Counted from the stretch's first letter, positions 40,794 through 49,883 are shown. The stretch is DNA of 54,582 nucleotides from DATFES01 sp035457725 (GCA_035457725.1 DATIBC010000011.1:1-54582); one strand, 5' to 3'. Notes: a model not told the origin generated them from the letters alone. A program made the numbers and translations.

Positions 40794-41210
40794 CTATTTC
40801 GATTTCTTCTTCTGGAATTTGCCGAGCATGCGCTGCGTGACGACAAAGCCGCCGAAGATGTTGACCGAGGCGAGCAGCACGGCGATGAAGCCGACGGCCC
40901 GCGAGAAGCCGACGTGACTGGCGCCGGCAGCGAGCAGCGCGCCGACGATGATCACCGACGAGATGGCGTTGGTGACCGACATCAGCGGCGAATGCAGCGC
41001 CGGGGTCACGCGCCAGACAACGTAGTAGCCGACGAAGCAGGCCAGCACGAATACCGTAAGGCCCATGGTGAGCGGATCGACGCCGCCTGCTGCCGCCGCC
41101 GTTGCTTGCAGCAGCGTCGCGTCGACGGCCAGCGACTTGGCCTTGGCGGCAAGCGCCGCGGCGTCGGTGGCAAGCTCGGCTGCCTTATCGACGACGTTGG
41201 CCGGGTCCAT
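40794..41210 (-). CDS. pntAB: NAD(P) transhydrogenase alpha subunit, membrane part (alpha2)
   Basis: A 138-residue membrane piece of the alpha subunit with a soluble N-terminal helix and three to four membrane helices (PLTMGLTVFVLACFVGYYVV, AISSVIIVGALLAAGASHVG and VGFIAVLLASVNIFGGFVV). Ends QRMLGKFQKKK, the family tail. In this organism the alpha subunit is split into separate nucleotide-binding and membrane proteins, as in Rhodospirillum. It begins four bases after the pntAA stop. Confidence 0.94.
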   Translation of the reverse strand: MDPANVVDKAAELATDAAALAAKAKSLAVDATLLQATAAAAGGVDPLTMGLTVFVLACFVGYYVVWRVTPALHSPLMSVTNAISSVIIVGALLAAGASHVGFSRAVGFIAVLLASVNIFGGFVVTQRMLGKFQKKKSK

Positions 41211-41214
41211 GCGT

Positions 41215-42387
41215 TCAATCTCCCTCGGATGGCGCGGGCTGCGTGGCGAAATCGGGATGAATGACCCGTCCGCCCTGGGTGAGGAGCGCGCCTTTGACGA
41301 TCTCGTCGTTGGGATCGATCTTCAGGCTGCCTTCCTTCTTGTCGACCAGCAGCGTCAGCAGGTTGAGCAGGTTCTTGGCGTAAAGCGCGCCGGCGTCGAC
41401 GGCGATGCGGCTCGGCATGTTGAGGTATCCTACGATCGTCACGCCGTGAGCGACGACCACTTTGCCCGGCTCCGAAAGCTCGCAGTTGCCGCCCGCCTCG
41501 ACCGCGAGGTCGACGATGACCGAGCCTGGCTTCATCGATTTGACCATGTCGGCCGAAACCAGCCGCGGCGCCGGACGGCCGGGAATGAGCGCGGTGGTTA
41601 TGACGATGTCCTGTTTCTTGATCGTCTCGGCGATCAGCGCCGCCTGCTTCTTCTTGAAGTCGTCGGACAGTTCGCGAGCGTAACCGCCGGCGGTCTCGGC
41701 CTGCTTCAGCTCCTCGGATTCGATCATGACGAACGTGCCGCCGAGGCTTTCCACTTGCTCCTTCGCCGCCAGCCGCACGTCGGTCGCCGAGACCACCGCG
41801 CCGAGACGGCGCGCGGTGGCGATCGCCTGCAAGCCGGCGACGCCGGCGCCCATCACGAACACGCGCGCCGGCGCGACCGTGCCGGCGGCGGTCATCATCA
41901 TTGGAAAGGCGCGCCCGAACGCGGCGGCGGCGTCGATCACGGCGCGATATCCGGCCAGGTTCGACTGCGAGGACAGAGCGTCCATGCTTTGCGCCCGGCT
42001 GATCCGCGGCACCAGCTCCATGGCGAAGGCGGCTAGGCCGCGCTTGGCGTAGGCTTCGACCTGCTCGCGCTGTTGATAGGGCTGCAACAGCCCGATCAGG
42101 ACCGCGCCCTCGCGCATCAGCGCGACTTCATCTTCCTCGCCCTCGCCCGGCTCGAGCGGGCGTTGCACCTTGAGGACGACATCGGCCTCACGCAGCGCAG
42201 CCGCCTCGTCAGGCGCGATGGAGGCCCCGGCGTCGGCGAACATCTGGTCGGGGATCGAGGCGCCGGCGCCGGCGCCGGTCTCGACGACCACGTCGAGACC
42301 CAGCGCGCGCAGGCGCTTGACCGTGTCGGGCGAAGCGGCGCAGCGCAGTTCGCCGTCGCGACGCTCTTTGGGGATGGCGATCTTCAT
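41215..42387 (-). CDS. pntAA: NAD(P) transhydrogenase alpha subunit, NAD domain (alpha1)
   Basis: A 390-residue soluble domain I that binds NAD(H). It opens with MKIAIPKERRDGELRCAASP, and has the Rossmann motif FVMGAGVAGLQAIATARRLG plus the mobile loop region near AETAGGYARELSDDF. First gene of the pntAA-pntAB-pntB operon. The order and split match the Rhodospirillum rubrum type. Confidence 0.95.
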   Translation of the reverse strand: MKIAIPKERRDGELRCAASPDTVKRLRALGLDVVVETGAGAGASIPDQMFADAGASIAPDEAAALREADVVLKVQRPLEPGEGEEDEVALMREGAVLIGLLQPYQQREQVEAYAKRGLAAFAMELVPRISRAQSMDALSSQSNLAGYRAVIDAAAAFGRAFPMMMTAAGTVAPARVFVMGAGVAGLQAIATARRLGAVVSATDVRLAAKEQVESLGGTFVMIESEELKQAETAGGYARELSDDFKKKQAALIAETIKKQDIVITTALIPGRPAPRLVSADMVKSMKPGSVIVDLAVEAGGNCELSEPGKVVVAHGVTIVGYLNMPSRIAVDAGALYAKNLLNLLTLLVDKKEGSLKIDPNDEIVKGALLTQGGRVIHPDFATQPAPSEGD

Positions 42388-42544
42388 GAGGGCTGCGGCT
42401 TCCGGCTTGGTCTTTGGGGGCGACGCGTCCGGGATCGGCGGACGCTCGGCGGCGAACGAAGCCTGACAATGCCAACCGACGGACGGTTTGTGAAGGGGGG
42501 CGGATGCAGTGCCGGCCGTAACGCTTCGACGGTATCGTCAGGTC

Positions 42545-43891
42545 TCACGCCGCCGGCGGGACGTGGGCGGCCTTGAGCGCCGCCGCCTGTCGGCGGGCGA
42601 GCGTCTTTTCGTCGAAATCCTGGATCAGCTCGTGGAACAGTCGGTGCCAGTTGATCTCTGCCTTGAGGTGGAGGAAGACCGAGCCGAGGCCGATCGCCGC
42701 GCGATCCATCAGCACAAACTCGCGCGGCGGCGTCACGCCGCCCATGCGGCGCAGCTCGCGGTGCACCGTTTCGGCCACCTCGCGGCCATAGACGCCGGAA
42801 TTGGTCTCCTCGATGAGCCGCGTGCGGTCTTCCATCAACGGCGCATAGACGAAGGCCGCCCAACGATTCAAGACGGCGATGATCTCCTTCGACAGATCGT
42901 CGAAGCCCCAGGTCTCGTAGGCGTGCACCGCCAGCGCCTGGTCGCCGCGCTTCAGCGCCCAGTAGAGGTCAATCACGCCGCGCACGAATTTCGGCGCAAA
43001 GACGCGGATGCAGCCGAAATCGAGGAGGTTGATCGCGCCGTCCTCGCGCACCGTGTAGTTCCCGAGATGCGGGTCGCCGTGGATGATCCCGAAGTAGTAG
43101 AAGGGCACATACCAGGCGCGAAACATGTTGTAGGCGACCTGGTTGCGGAACGCCACAGGACGGTCGGCGATTTCGAGCAGCTTGCGCCCTTCGAGCCACG
43201 TCATCGTCAACAGGCGGCCCGTCGACAACTCGGGCCGCACGCGCGGGATGTGCACGCCCGGCTCGTCGGCGAGCATTCGCGCGTAAAGCCGCATGTGCCC
43301 GGCTTCACGCGCGTAGTCGAGCTCCTCGCGCAGCCGGGCCGAGATTTCGGCGTGGATTTCGCTGGTGCTGATCGCCCGGTCGTAGCGTTCGAAGATGGCG
43401 AACACCAGCTTAAGCTGGCGTAGATCCGCCTCGACCGCCGACTGCATGTCGGGATATTGCAGCTTGCACGCCAGCCGCGTCCCGTCCTCGAGCTCGGCGC
43501 GATGCACTTGCCCCAGCGACGCCGCCGCCGCCGCGTCGCGCTCGAAGCGCTTGAACCGCCGCTCCCACTCGGGCCCGAGCTCGCTCGCCATCCGCCGTCG
43601 CACGAACGCCCAACCCATCGACGGCGCGTTCGACTGCAACTGGATCAGCTCGCTGACGTAGGCGTCGGGCAGCGCATCGGGAATGGTCGAGATGAGCTGC
43701 GCCACCTTCATCAGCGGGCCCTTGAGCCCGCCGAGCGCGGCGCGCAACTCGGCGGCATGACGTTCGGGATCGACCCGCACGCCGAGCACGCGTTGGGCGC
43801 CCAACCGCGCGGCCAGCCCGCCTACCGCCGCGCCAACGCGCGCATAGCGGCGGACGCGACCGCCCAGCGAGTTGTCTTCGGTCTCGGCCAC
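42545..43891 (-). CDS. ABC1/UbiB-family atypical kinase
   Basis: A 448-residue protein-kinase-like ATPase. The family KxGQ motif reads KVAQ (62-65), with Ala in place of Gly; the Ala-rich loop is AAAAASLGQVH (120-130), the nucleotide lysine is Lys143, the catalytic loop HGDPHLGN (271-278) and the metal motif DFG (291-293). UbiB proteins support ubiquinone synthesis or lipid handling; with COQ9 in the window this is a fair guess. There is no C-terminal membrane hairpin, unlike classic UbiB, so it is a soluble ABC1 member. It follows pepF by 16 bases. Confidence 0.86.
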   Translation of the reverse strand: MAETEDNSLGGRVRRYARVGAAVGGLAARLGAQRVLGVRVDPERHAAELRAALGGLKGPLMKVAQLISTIPDALPDAYVSELIQLQSNAPSMGWAFVRRRMASELGPEWERRFKRFERDAAAAASLGQVHRAELEDGTRLACKLQYPDMQSAVEADLRQLKLVFAIFERYDRAISTSEIHAEISARLREELDYAREAGHMRLYARMLADEPGVHIPRVRPELSTGRLLTMTWLEGRKLLEIADRPVAFRNQVAYNMFRAWYVPFYYFGIIHGDPHLGNYTVREDGAINLLDFGCIRVFAPKFVRGVIDLYWALKRGDQALAVHAYETWGFDDLSKEIIAVLNRWAAFVYAPLMEDRTRLIEETNSGVYGREVAETVHRELRRMGGVTPPREFVLMDRAAIGLGSVFLHLKAEINWHRLFHELIQDFDEKTLARRQAAALKAAHVPPAA

Positions 43892-43907
43892 GATCCGACG
43901 CCGCCGC

Positions 43908-45758
43908 TCAGCCGAGCCGTTCGAGCTCGTCGATGAACTCGGCGATCAGCGAAAGTCCGCCGTCCCAGAATTTTGGATCCGCCGCATCGAGCCCAAAGGG
44001 CGCCAACAGCTCCCGGTGACGCTTCGTCCCTCCGGCGCGCAGCATGTCGAGATAACTATCGGCGAATCCTTCCGGCGCCCGCCGATAGGCGGCGTAGAGC
44101 GAATTCACCAGGCAATCGCCGAACGCATAGGCATAGACATAGAACGGCGAATGGACGAAGTGCGGGATGTAGCTCCAATAAACGCGATACTCGGGCGCGA
44201 AATCGAATGCCGGCCCAAGGCTTTCGCGCTGCACGTCGAGCCAGATGGCGCCGATGCGCTCGGCCGTCACCTCGCCCTGGCGGCGCTCGTCGTGTAACCG
44301 GCGCTCGAACTCGGCGAAGGCGATCTGCCGCACGACCGTGTTCAGCATGTCCTCGACCTTGCCGGCGAGCATCGCCCGACGGCGCTTGGGATCGCGCTCT
44401 GCCTCGAGCAGCGCGCGGAATGTCAGCATCTCGCCGAACACCGACGCGGTCTCGGCCAGCGTCAGCGGCGTGTCGGCCATCAAGTGGCCTTGGGCGCCGG
44501 CCAGCACCTGATGCACGCCGTGGCCGAGTTCGTGGGCGAGCGTCATCACGTCGCGCGTCTTGCCCTGGTAGTTGAGCAGCAGGTAAGGATGCACCGAAGG
44601 CACCGTCGGGTGCGCGAAGGCGCCGGGCGACTTGCCTGGCCGCACCGCGGCGTCGATCCACGCGCTATCGAAAAAGCGGCGTCCCACCGCCGCCATCTCG
44701 GCCGAGAAGGCGGCGTAGGCTTTTAGCACGATTTCGCACGCGCGCGGCCAGGCGATCACCCGGTCGTCGGCATCGGGCAAGGGAGCGTTGCGGTCCCAGT
44801 GCTCGAGCTTCGGCAATCCGAGCCACGCCGCCTTGAGCGCATAATAGCGATGCGACAGACGCGGAAACGACGCTCTTACCGCGCCGATCAAGGCTTCGAC
44901 AACTTCATCTTCGACGCGATTGGCGAGATTGCGCGCCGAGATCGGCCGCTCGTAAGCTCGCCATTTATCCTCGATCGCTTTGTCTTTCGCCAACGTGTTG
45001 GTCACCAAGGCAAAAGTCCGCACGTTTTCGCCGAAGGTCGCGGCGATCGCCTTCGCCGCGGCCTGCCGTACGCCGCGATCGCGATCGGAGAGCAGATGCA
45101 AGGCTTCGGCGCTGGTCAGCTGCTTATCGTTCACCGCGAAGCGCAGCGCCGCGATCGTCTCGTCGAACAGCCGCACCCAGGCGGCCCGGCCGACGACATG
45201 CTTCTCGTGGAGGAGTCGCTCCATGTCGTCGGCCAATTGATGCGGTCGGAAGGCGCGCAGATCGCGCAGCCACGGCGCGTAGCGCTTGAGCTCGGGCGCG
45301 GAGAGCTTCGCGTTCAGATCGCGTTCCTCGATGCGGTTGAGCTCAAGCGTGAAGAACAGGGTTAGCGACGAGATCGCGGTCAGACGCTCCTGCGTGGTCT
45401 GGAAGAACCGGCCGATTTCGGCATCGGACTGGTCGCCCGCATAAGTGAGCTCGGCGAAGCTGGAGATGCGCCCTAGCCGCTCCTCGATCCGCTCGAATTC
45501 GGCTACCGCGGTTCCGAGCTCGCCGCCGGAGAGCGCCGCGAGCTTGCCGACGTAGCGATCCCGGAAGGCGGTCGCATCGACCTCGATGGAGGCAAGGTCG
45601 GCGCCAAGTCGCGGCGAATTGGTCGTCGGATAGAGGTCGGACAGGTCCCACGATGGCAGAGGCCCGATCTCGACCGCCGGCGCCTGCGCCGCCGCCGTGT
45701 CGGGGGCTGGAACGTGCCGACCGGGCCAACCGACGAAACGGTGCATCATGAACGGCAT
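43908..45758 (-). CDS. pepF: Oligoendopeptidase F (M3 metallopeptidase)
   Basis: A 616-residue zinc peptidase. The catalytic motif HELGHG is at residues 409-414 with the downstream Glu in LTLAETASVFGEML; SVHPYLLLNYQGKTRDVMTL precedes it. PepF cleaves oligopeptides of 7 to 17 residues in the cytoplasm. The first 30 residues vary; the start could be at 45758 or 45749. It is divergent from the acyl-CoA ligase. Members of this alphaproteobacterial subgroup (about 600 residues) are normal length. Confidence 0.92.
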   Translation of the reverse strand: MPFMMHRFVGWPGRHVPAPDTAAAQAPAVEIGPLPSWDLSDLYPTTNSPRLGADLASIEVDATAFRDRYVGKLAALSGGELGTAVAEFERIEERLGRISSFAELTYAGDQSDAEIGRFFQTTQERLTAISSLTLFFTLELNRIEERDLNAKLSAPELKRYAPWLRDLRAFRPHQLADDMERLLHEKHVVGRAAWVRLFDETIAALRFAVNDKQLTSAEALHLLSDRDRGVRQAAAKAIAATFGENVRTFALVTNTLAKDKAIEDKWRAYERPISARNLANRVEDEVVEALIGAVRASFPRLSHRYYALKAAWLGLPKLEHWDRNAPLPDADDRVIAWPRACEIVLKAYAAFSAEMAAVGRRFFDSAWIDAAVRPGKSPGAFAHPTVPSVHPYLLLNYQGKTRDVMTLAHELGHGVHQVLAGAQGHLMADTPLTLAETASVFGEMLTFRALLEAERDPKRRRAMLAGKVEDMLNTVVRQIAFAEFERRLHDERRQGEVTAERIGAIWLDVQRESLGPAFDFAPEYRVYWSYIPHFVHSPFYVYAYAFGDCLVNSLYAAYRRAPEGFADSYLDMLRAGGTKRHRELLAPFGLDAADPKFWDGGLSLIAEFIDELERLG

Positions 45759-45861
45759 GTGACTTAACTCCCGAGGACTGCTACCGATATAAGTCCGAAA
45801 GCGCGGCGCGCCAAGTTCGCTGACGCCGGATCATGTGCGCCAGAATTCGGGGGGAGCGGCA

Positions 45862-47646
45862 ATGGATTATCGGGCGTGCCCAAACTTGGCGCGCATGTTG
45901 TTCGACCAGGCAGAGCGGCTGGGCGACAAGCCGTGCCTGTGGGCCAAGCGCGAGGGTCAGTGGCGCGCTGTGTCGTATCGCGACGTCGGCGCTCAAACCA
46001 TGCAGCTCGCGCGAACCCTGCGCGCGCTCGGCGTGCAACCCGGCGACCGGGTCGGACTTGTCGCCGAGAATCGCCCCGAATGGGTAATCGCCGACTTCGC
46101 GATCATGGCCGCCGGCGGCGTCAGCGTGCCGGCCTATGTCACCAACACCGTCGACGATCACCTCTACGTGCTCGCCAACACGGCCTGCAAAGGGGTCATC
46201 GCCTCGACCCGCGCGCTGGCGGAAAAAGCGCTGCTCGCCGCACGTCGAGTGCAAGGCTGCGGCTTCATGATCGCCATCGAACCGCCGAGCGCCGCCGATG
46301 GGCCGGTCATCGTGCAGAGCTGGCAGGACGCATTGGCTCGCGGTCAGAGGGAGGACGACGGGGTCGCCGCAATTGTCGCCGGCCTCGGGCGCAGCGACCT
46401 CGCCTGCATCATCCATACCTCCGGCACCGGCGGGCAGCCGAAAGGCGTGATGCTGCATCACGGCGCCATCCTGACGAATTGTCTTGGCGCCTATCATTTG
46501 CTCGAGCAGCTCGGCCTCGGCGATGAAGTGTTCCTTTCTTTCCTTCCGCTGTCGCATTCCTATGAGCACTCCGCGGGCGAATGCTTTCCGCTCAGCATCG
46601 GCGCGCAAATCTACTTCGCGGAAAGCGTCGAGGCATTGTCGAGCAATCTCATCGAGGTCAAGCCGACCATCATGACCGCCGTGCCGCGACTTTATGAAAC
46701 GTTGCATCGGCGGATCGCATCCGGCGTCGAGCGGCAGGGCGGACTGAAGTCGGCGCTGTTTCACAAGGCGCTCGCCGTCGGCCGCAAGCGCTATGAGGCG
46801 CCCAAGTCGTTGTCGCTCGTCGAACGAGCGATCGATCCTCTGCTCGACCGGCTGGTGCGAAACAAGGTGCGCGCGCGTTTCGGCGGCCGCCTCAAGGCGC
46901 TGGTCTCGGGCGGCGCGCCGCTCAACTACGAAATCGGGTTATTCTTCACCGCGCTCGGCCTCACTTTGTTGCAAGGCTACGGTCAAACCGAGGCGGCGCC
47001 GGTGGTGTCGGCCAATCCGCCGGGCAAGGTCAAGCTCGACACTGTGGGACCACCGCTCGTCGACGTCCAAGTCAAGATCGCCGAGGACGGCGAAATCCTG
47101 GTTCGCGGCGAGCTCGTCATGCAGGGGTATTGGAACGATCCCGAGGCTACGCAGGCGACGGTGCGCGACGGCTGGCTCCATACCGGCGACGTCGGGCTGA
47201 TCGACGACGACGGGTATATCAAGATCACCGACCGCAAGAAGGATTTCATCAAGAACTCGGGCGGCGACATGATCGCGCCGGCGCGCGTCGAGGGCCTGCT
47301 CACCCTGCAACCGGAGATTCTGCAGGCGATGGTCCATGGCGATCGCCGTCCGCACCTCGTGGCGGTGGTCGTCCCCCATCCGGACATGGCGAAGGCGTGG
47401 ATTCAGGCGCATGGCGAGGCCGGCAATCCTGCCGGCCTCGTCGATGACAAGGCGTTCCGCGCCGCGATCGAAAAGGCAATTGAGCGCGTCAATGCGCAAC
47501 TATCTGCGGCCGAACGGATCCGGCGTTTCATCCTCGCGCGCGAACCCTTCACCGTCGCCAACGAGATGATGACGCCGACCCTCAAGGTTCGACGCCACAA
47601 GGTGCGCGAGATCTACGGCGCGGCGCTCGAAAAGCTATATCAGTAG
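45862..47646 (+). CDS. Long-chain fatty-acid-CoA ligase-like enzyme
   Basis: A 594-residue AMP-forming ligase of the FAA1 type. IIHTSGTGGQPKGVMLHHGA is the P-loop, LPLSHSYEHSAG the substrate pocket, LLQGYGQTEAAPVVS the adenylate motif, WLHTGDVGLIDDDGYI and DRKKDFIKNSGGDMI. The FAA1 group activates long-chain fatty acids. GGGGGGAG at 45849-45856 lies five bases before the ATG at 45862, which fixes it over an in-frame ATG 27 bases earlier. Third acyl/propionyl-CoA ligase in the window. Confidence 0.87.
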   Translation: MDYRACPNLARMLFDQAERLGDKPCLWAKREGQWRAVSYRDVGAQTMQLARTLRALGVQPGDRVGLVAENRPEWVIADFAIMAAGGVSVPAYVTNTVDDHLYVLANTACKGVIASTRALAEKALLAARRVQGCGFMIAIEPPSAADGPVIVQSWQDALARGQREDDGVAAIVAGLGRSDLACIIHTSGTGGQPKGVMLHHGAILTNCLGAYHLLEQLGLGDEVFLSFLPLSHSYEHSAGECFPLSIGAQIYFAESVEALSSNLIEVKPTIMTAVPRLYETLHRRIASGVERQGGLKSALFHKALAVGRKRYEAPKSLSLVERAIDPLLDRLVRNKVRARFGGRLKALVSGGAPLNYEIGLFFTALGLTLLQGYGQTEAAPVVSANPPGKVKLDTVGPPLVDVQVKIAEDGEILVRGELVMQGYWNDPEATQATVRDGWLHTGDVGLIDDDGYIKITDRKKDFIKNSGGDMIAPARVEGLLTLQPEILQAMVHGDRRPHLVAVVVPHPDMAKAWIQAHGEAGNPAGLVDDKAFRAAIEKAIERVNAQLSAAERIRRFILAREPFTVANEMMTPTLKVRRHKVREIYGAALEKLYQ

Positions 47647-47712
47647 CACCCGCGCCATCGGTCGGAGCGCACGACACGACGAACAACCCGTCATTCGCAT
47701 GCGACTAGCCGG

Positions 47713-48696
47713 TTATACCTTATGATACTGCCGGTACCAGTCGACGAAACGCGGAATGCCCTGGTCGATCGAGGCGCGCGGAGCGAAGCCTAGGTCGCGC
47801 TCCGAGGCGGCGATGTCGGCGAACGTTTCGCGCACGTCGCCGGGCTGCATGTCGGTGAATTCGAGGACCGCGCGGTGGTTGGTCGCGCGTTCGATGACTT
47901 GGATGAAACGCAGCAACGGTTCGGCGCGATGGTTGCCGAGATTGTAACGTCGGTGCGGCGCGCCGCCGGCGCCGTCCCCCACCGGCGGCCGATCGAGCGC
48001 CGCCAGCACGCCGGCGACGATGTCGTCGATATAGGTGAAGTCGCGCTTCATGTCGCCGTGATTGAAAACACGAATCGGCTTTCCTTCGAAAATTGCCTTG
48101 GTGAAGATATAGGCCGACATGTCGGGCCGGCCCCATGGGCCGTAAACCGTGAAGAACCGTAGGCCCGTCGCCGGCAGGCGGTACAAATGGCTATAGCAAT
48201 GCGTCATCAGCTCGTCGGCCGCCTTGGTGGCCGCGTAAAGCGAAACCGGCTTGTCGACGATGTCGTCGACCGAAAATGGAAGCTTGCTATTGCCGCCGTA
48301 GACCGACGACGAAGAAGCATAGACGAGATGGCGCACGCCGCCGCGCCGGCGACACGCCTCAAGCACGTTGAAGTGACCAATGAGGTTTGACTGGACGTAG
48401 GCTTCGGGATGCGTCAGCGAATGGCGAACGCCGGCCTGCGCGGCAAGATGGACCACGCGGTCGATCGACAGATTTGCCGACAAGACTTCGGCGAACGCCC
48501 CCGGCGAAGCAATGTCGCGCCGCTCGAAGCGAAACGCCGGGTTATCCTCGAGGCGTTTGAGCCGCGCCTCCTTGAGCGCCACGTCATAATACGGATTGAC
48601 GTTATCGAAGCCGACGACGCGTTCGCCCCGCGCCATGAGCGCCTCGGCAACATGATAACCAATGAAGCCGGCGGCGCCGGTAACAAGAACGGTCAT
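47713..48696 (-). CDS. UDP-glucuronate 4-epimerase-like sugar nucleotide epimerase
   Basis: A 327-residue extended SDR. Cofactor motif TGAAGFIGYH, DNVNPYYDVALKEARLKRL (typical of UDP-glucuronate epimerases), VYASSSSVYGGN, catalytic SLYAATKAADEL with Tyr and Lys, and FFTVYGPWGRPDM. It should convert UDP-glucuronate to UDP-galacturonate for LPS or capsule. The gene is convergent with the long-chain ligase. No other polysaccharide gene is near. Confidence 0.87.
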   Translation of the reverse strand: MTVLVTGAAGFIGYHVAEALMARGERVVGFDNVNPYYDVALKEARLKRLEDNPAFRFERRDIASPGAFAEVLSANLSIDRVVHLAAQAGVRHSLTHPEAYVQSNLIGHFNVLEACRRRGGVRHLVYASSSSVYGGNSKLPFSVDDIVDKPVSLYAATKAADELMTHCYSHLYRLPATGLRFFTVYGPWGRPDMSAYIFTKAIFEGKPIRVFNHGDMKRDFTYIDDIVAGVLAALDRPPVGDGAGGAPHRRYNLGNHRAEPLLRFIQVIERATNHRAVLEFTDMQPGDVRETFADIAASERDLGFAPRASIDQGIPRFVDWYRQYHKV

Positions 48697-48828
48697 GTCG
48701 CCTTCGCGAAGGTGGCCAAGTAGGCGTGCGAGGGCGTTTTATCGCGCCGAAGGTGAAAAATCCATTGCCACCCGCAGCCGTCGGCGCGTTTGCACGAATC
48801 GCGATTGTCGCGCGCGGCCGTCCGTGCG

Positions 48829-48852
48829 ATATTTAACCATATGGTTAGATAT
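48829..48852. promoter_or_regulatory. Palindromic operator over the arsR-type start codon
   Basis: A 24-base palindrome with one mismatch is centred on the start codon; the core AACCATATGGTT (48835-48846) is perfect. It lies in an AT patch of a GC-rich region and includes the ATG at 48841. A bound regulator would block both promoter and translation start, so autorepression is likely. Confidence 0.7.
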
Positions 48853-49218
48853 GAGGGGACGCTTGACCGCATATTCGGCGCGCTCGCCGATCCGACACGG
48901 CGGGCGATCGTCGCGCGGCTGGCGAAGGGCGAGGCCAATGTCGGCGCGCTCGCGGCGCCGTTCGCGATGTCGTGGCCGGCGGTCTCGAAACACCTTCGGG
49001 TGCTCGAGGCTGCGGGCCTCTTGCGACGCGAGCGCACGGGACGATCGCATCGCTGCCGTCTCGATCCGGCGCCGATCATCGCCGCCCTGCGCTGGCTCGA
49101 AGAGCACCGCCGCTTCTGGAACGAAAGCTTGGCGCGCCTCGACGCCATTTTGGCTGAAACCACCGGAGACTCCGACCGTGTCACGACTCGCCCGCGGCGG
49201 CATCCGAATTCTCGCTAG
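48841..49218 (+). CDS. ArsR-family (SdpR-like) transcriptional repressor
   Basis: A 125-residue winged-helix repressor starting MVRYEGTLDRIFGALADPTR. The recognition region is FAMSWPAVSKHLRVLEAAGL, followed by the wing RRERTGRSHRCRLDP. There are no metal-binding Cys, so it is the SdpR/AHSA1-linked type that normally controls an adjacent SRPBCC gene. The start at 48841 is inside its own palindrome. Its last 41 bases overlap a decayed AHSA1-like gene. The C-terminal 20 residues are basic and unusual, perhaps from loss of the original end. Confidence 0.85.
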   Translation: MVRYEGTLDRIFGALADPTRRAIVARLAKGEANVGALAAPFAMSWPAVSKHLRVLEAAGLLRRERTGRSHRCRLDPAPIIAALRWLEEHRRFWNESLARLDAILAETTGDSDRVTTRPRRHPNSR

Positions 49219-49672
49219 TCGAGCCAGGCGCTCGGCCACGCTCAGAATCACGCGGCGGGATAAGGCGTCGCCCGAGCGCGTCTTCAGCGCCTCCGTCGAT
49301 CCGAGGTCCTTCGCCAAGCGGTGGGGCCCGAGGGGCTTCACGCTGCCGAGTCTTCATGGAATCCGGCGTCCGGCGCTCCATACCGTCTCGACATGCGCGG
49401 ACCTTCGGGCAACGTCTTCGTCCTCGCTGAACGGCTCCGCGAGGTCGATCCGCCCCGGCGGCTGGTTTACACCTGGATGTGGCAGCAGGGCGAAAGCCAT
49501 GAGCCATTAAACTCTGGCGATACTCGAGTTCCGCCCGTTTGGCCGCGGCATGGAGTTGCGTCTCGCCCACGAGCTGTTCTCTTCGTGCGCCATCGCCAAC
49601 CGCCATCGTCGCGGCTGGACGCAGTGCTACGACCGCCTGGCGACCTTGCTCAAAGGCCGCAAGCCGCTCTGA
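49178..49672 (+). pseudogene. Frameshifted SRPBCC (AHSA1-type) gene
   Basis: Three pieces of the AHSA1 fold lie in order in three frames. From the GTG at 49178: LRITRRDKASPERVFSASVD and RSFAKRWGPRGFT. From about 49350, shifted: PYRLDMRGPSGNVFVLAERL and DPPRRLVYTWMWQQGE. From about 49520, shifted again: ILEFRPFGRGMELRLAHELF, then RGWTQCYDRLATLL and TGA at 49670. Together they cover a normal SRPBCC domain, so at least two frameshifts have occurred, or the sequence has errors here. ArsR-AHSA1 pairs are usually co-regulated; this one appears broken. Confidence 0.75.
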
Positions 49673-49691
49673 GCGCGGCGGACGGCGGCGC

Positions 49692-49720
49692 TTGACGATC
49701 CGCGGCCGGCGCTGCTAGCG
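49692..49720 (+). promoter_or_regulatory. Candidate promoter of the trpL-trpE(G) transcript
   Basis: TTGACG (49692-49697) and CTAGCG (49715-49720), 17 bases apart. Transcription would start at about 49727-49731, at or next to the leader ATG, so the leader peptide could be translated from a near-leaderless message as in Sinorhizobium. Confidence 0.6.
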
Positions 49721-49730
49721 TGCGGGCGCC

Positions 49731-49805
49731 ATGAGCACCGAGCGAATTCACGTCGTTCGCACGCCTTCCCAGGCCCGCAAACTCCACTGGCGCTGGTGGT
49801 GGTGA
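49731..49805 (+). CDS. trpL: trp leader peptide (attenuation)
   Basis: A 24-codon ORF: MSTERIHVVRTPSQARKL, then HWRWWW and stop. Four Trp codons in five positions at the end, just before a hairpin, are the mark of a tryptophan attenuator; Trp is otherwise rare. When Trp-tRNA is scarce, ribosomes stall on these codons and allow read-through into trpE(G) at 49948. The rhizobial peTrpL is shorter but similar. Too short for standard gene calling. Confidence 0.88.
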   Translation: MSTERIHVVRTPSQARKLHWRWWW

Positions 49806-49883
49806 CCCGCGTCACCACCGAACTTATTTTCCGACATTCTTGATTCGTCCATTGCGCCTGTGCGGCGCTTGAGCCGCCAGGCG
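49798..49883 (+). promoter_or_regulatory. trp attenuator hairpins
   Basis: Hairpin A: GGTGGTGAC (49798-49806) with GTCACCACC (49811-49819), loop CCGC, which includes the last Trp codons and the stop, so a ribosome covers it. Hairpin B: CGCCTG and GCGGC (49855-49866) with GCCGC and CAGGCG (49873-49883), one unpaired T. B has no clear U-tract after it (TCGAAGATTTGG). A and B fit leader and terminator stems; the anti-terminator pairing was not identified. Confidence 0.6.
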
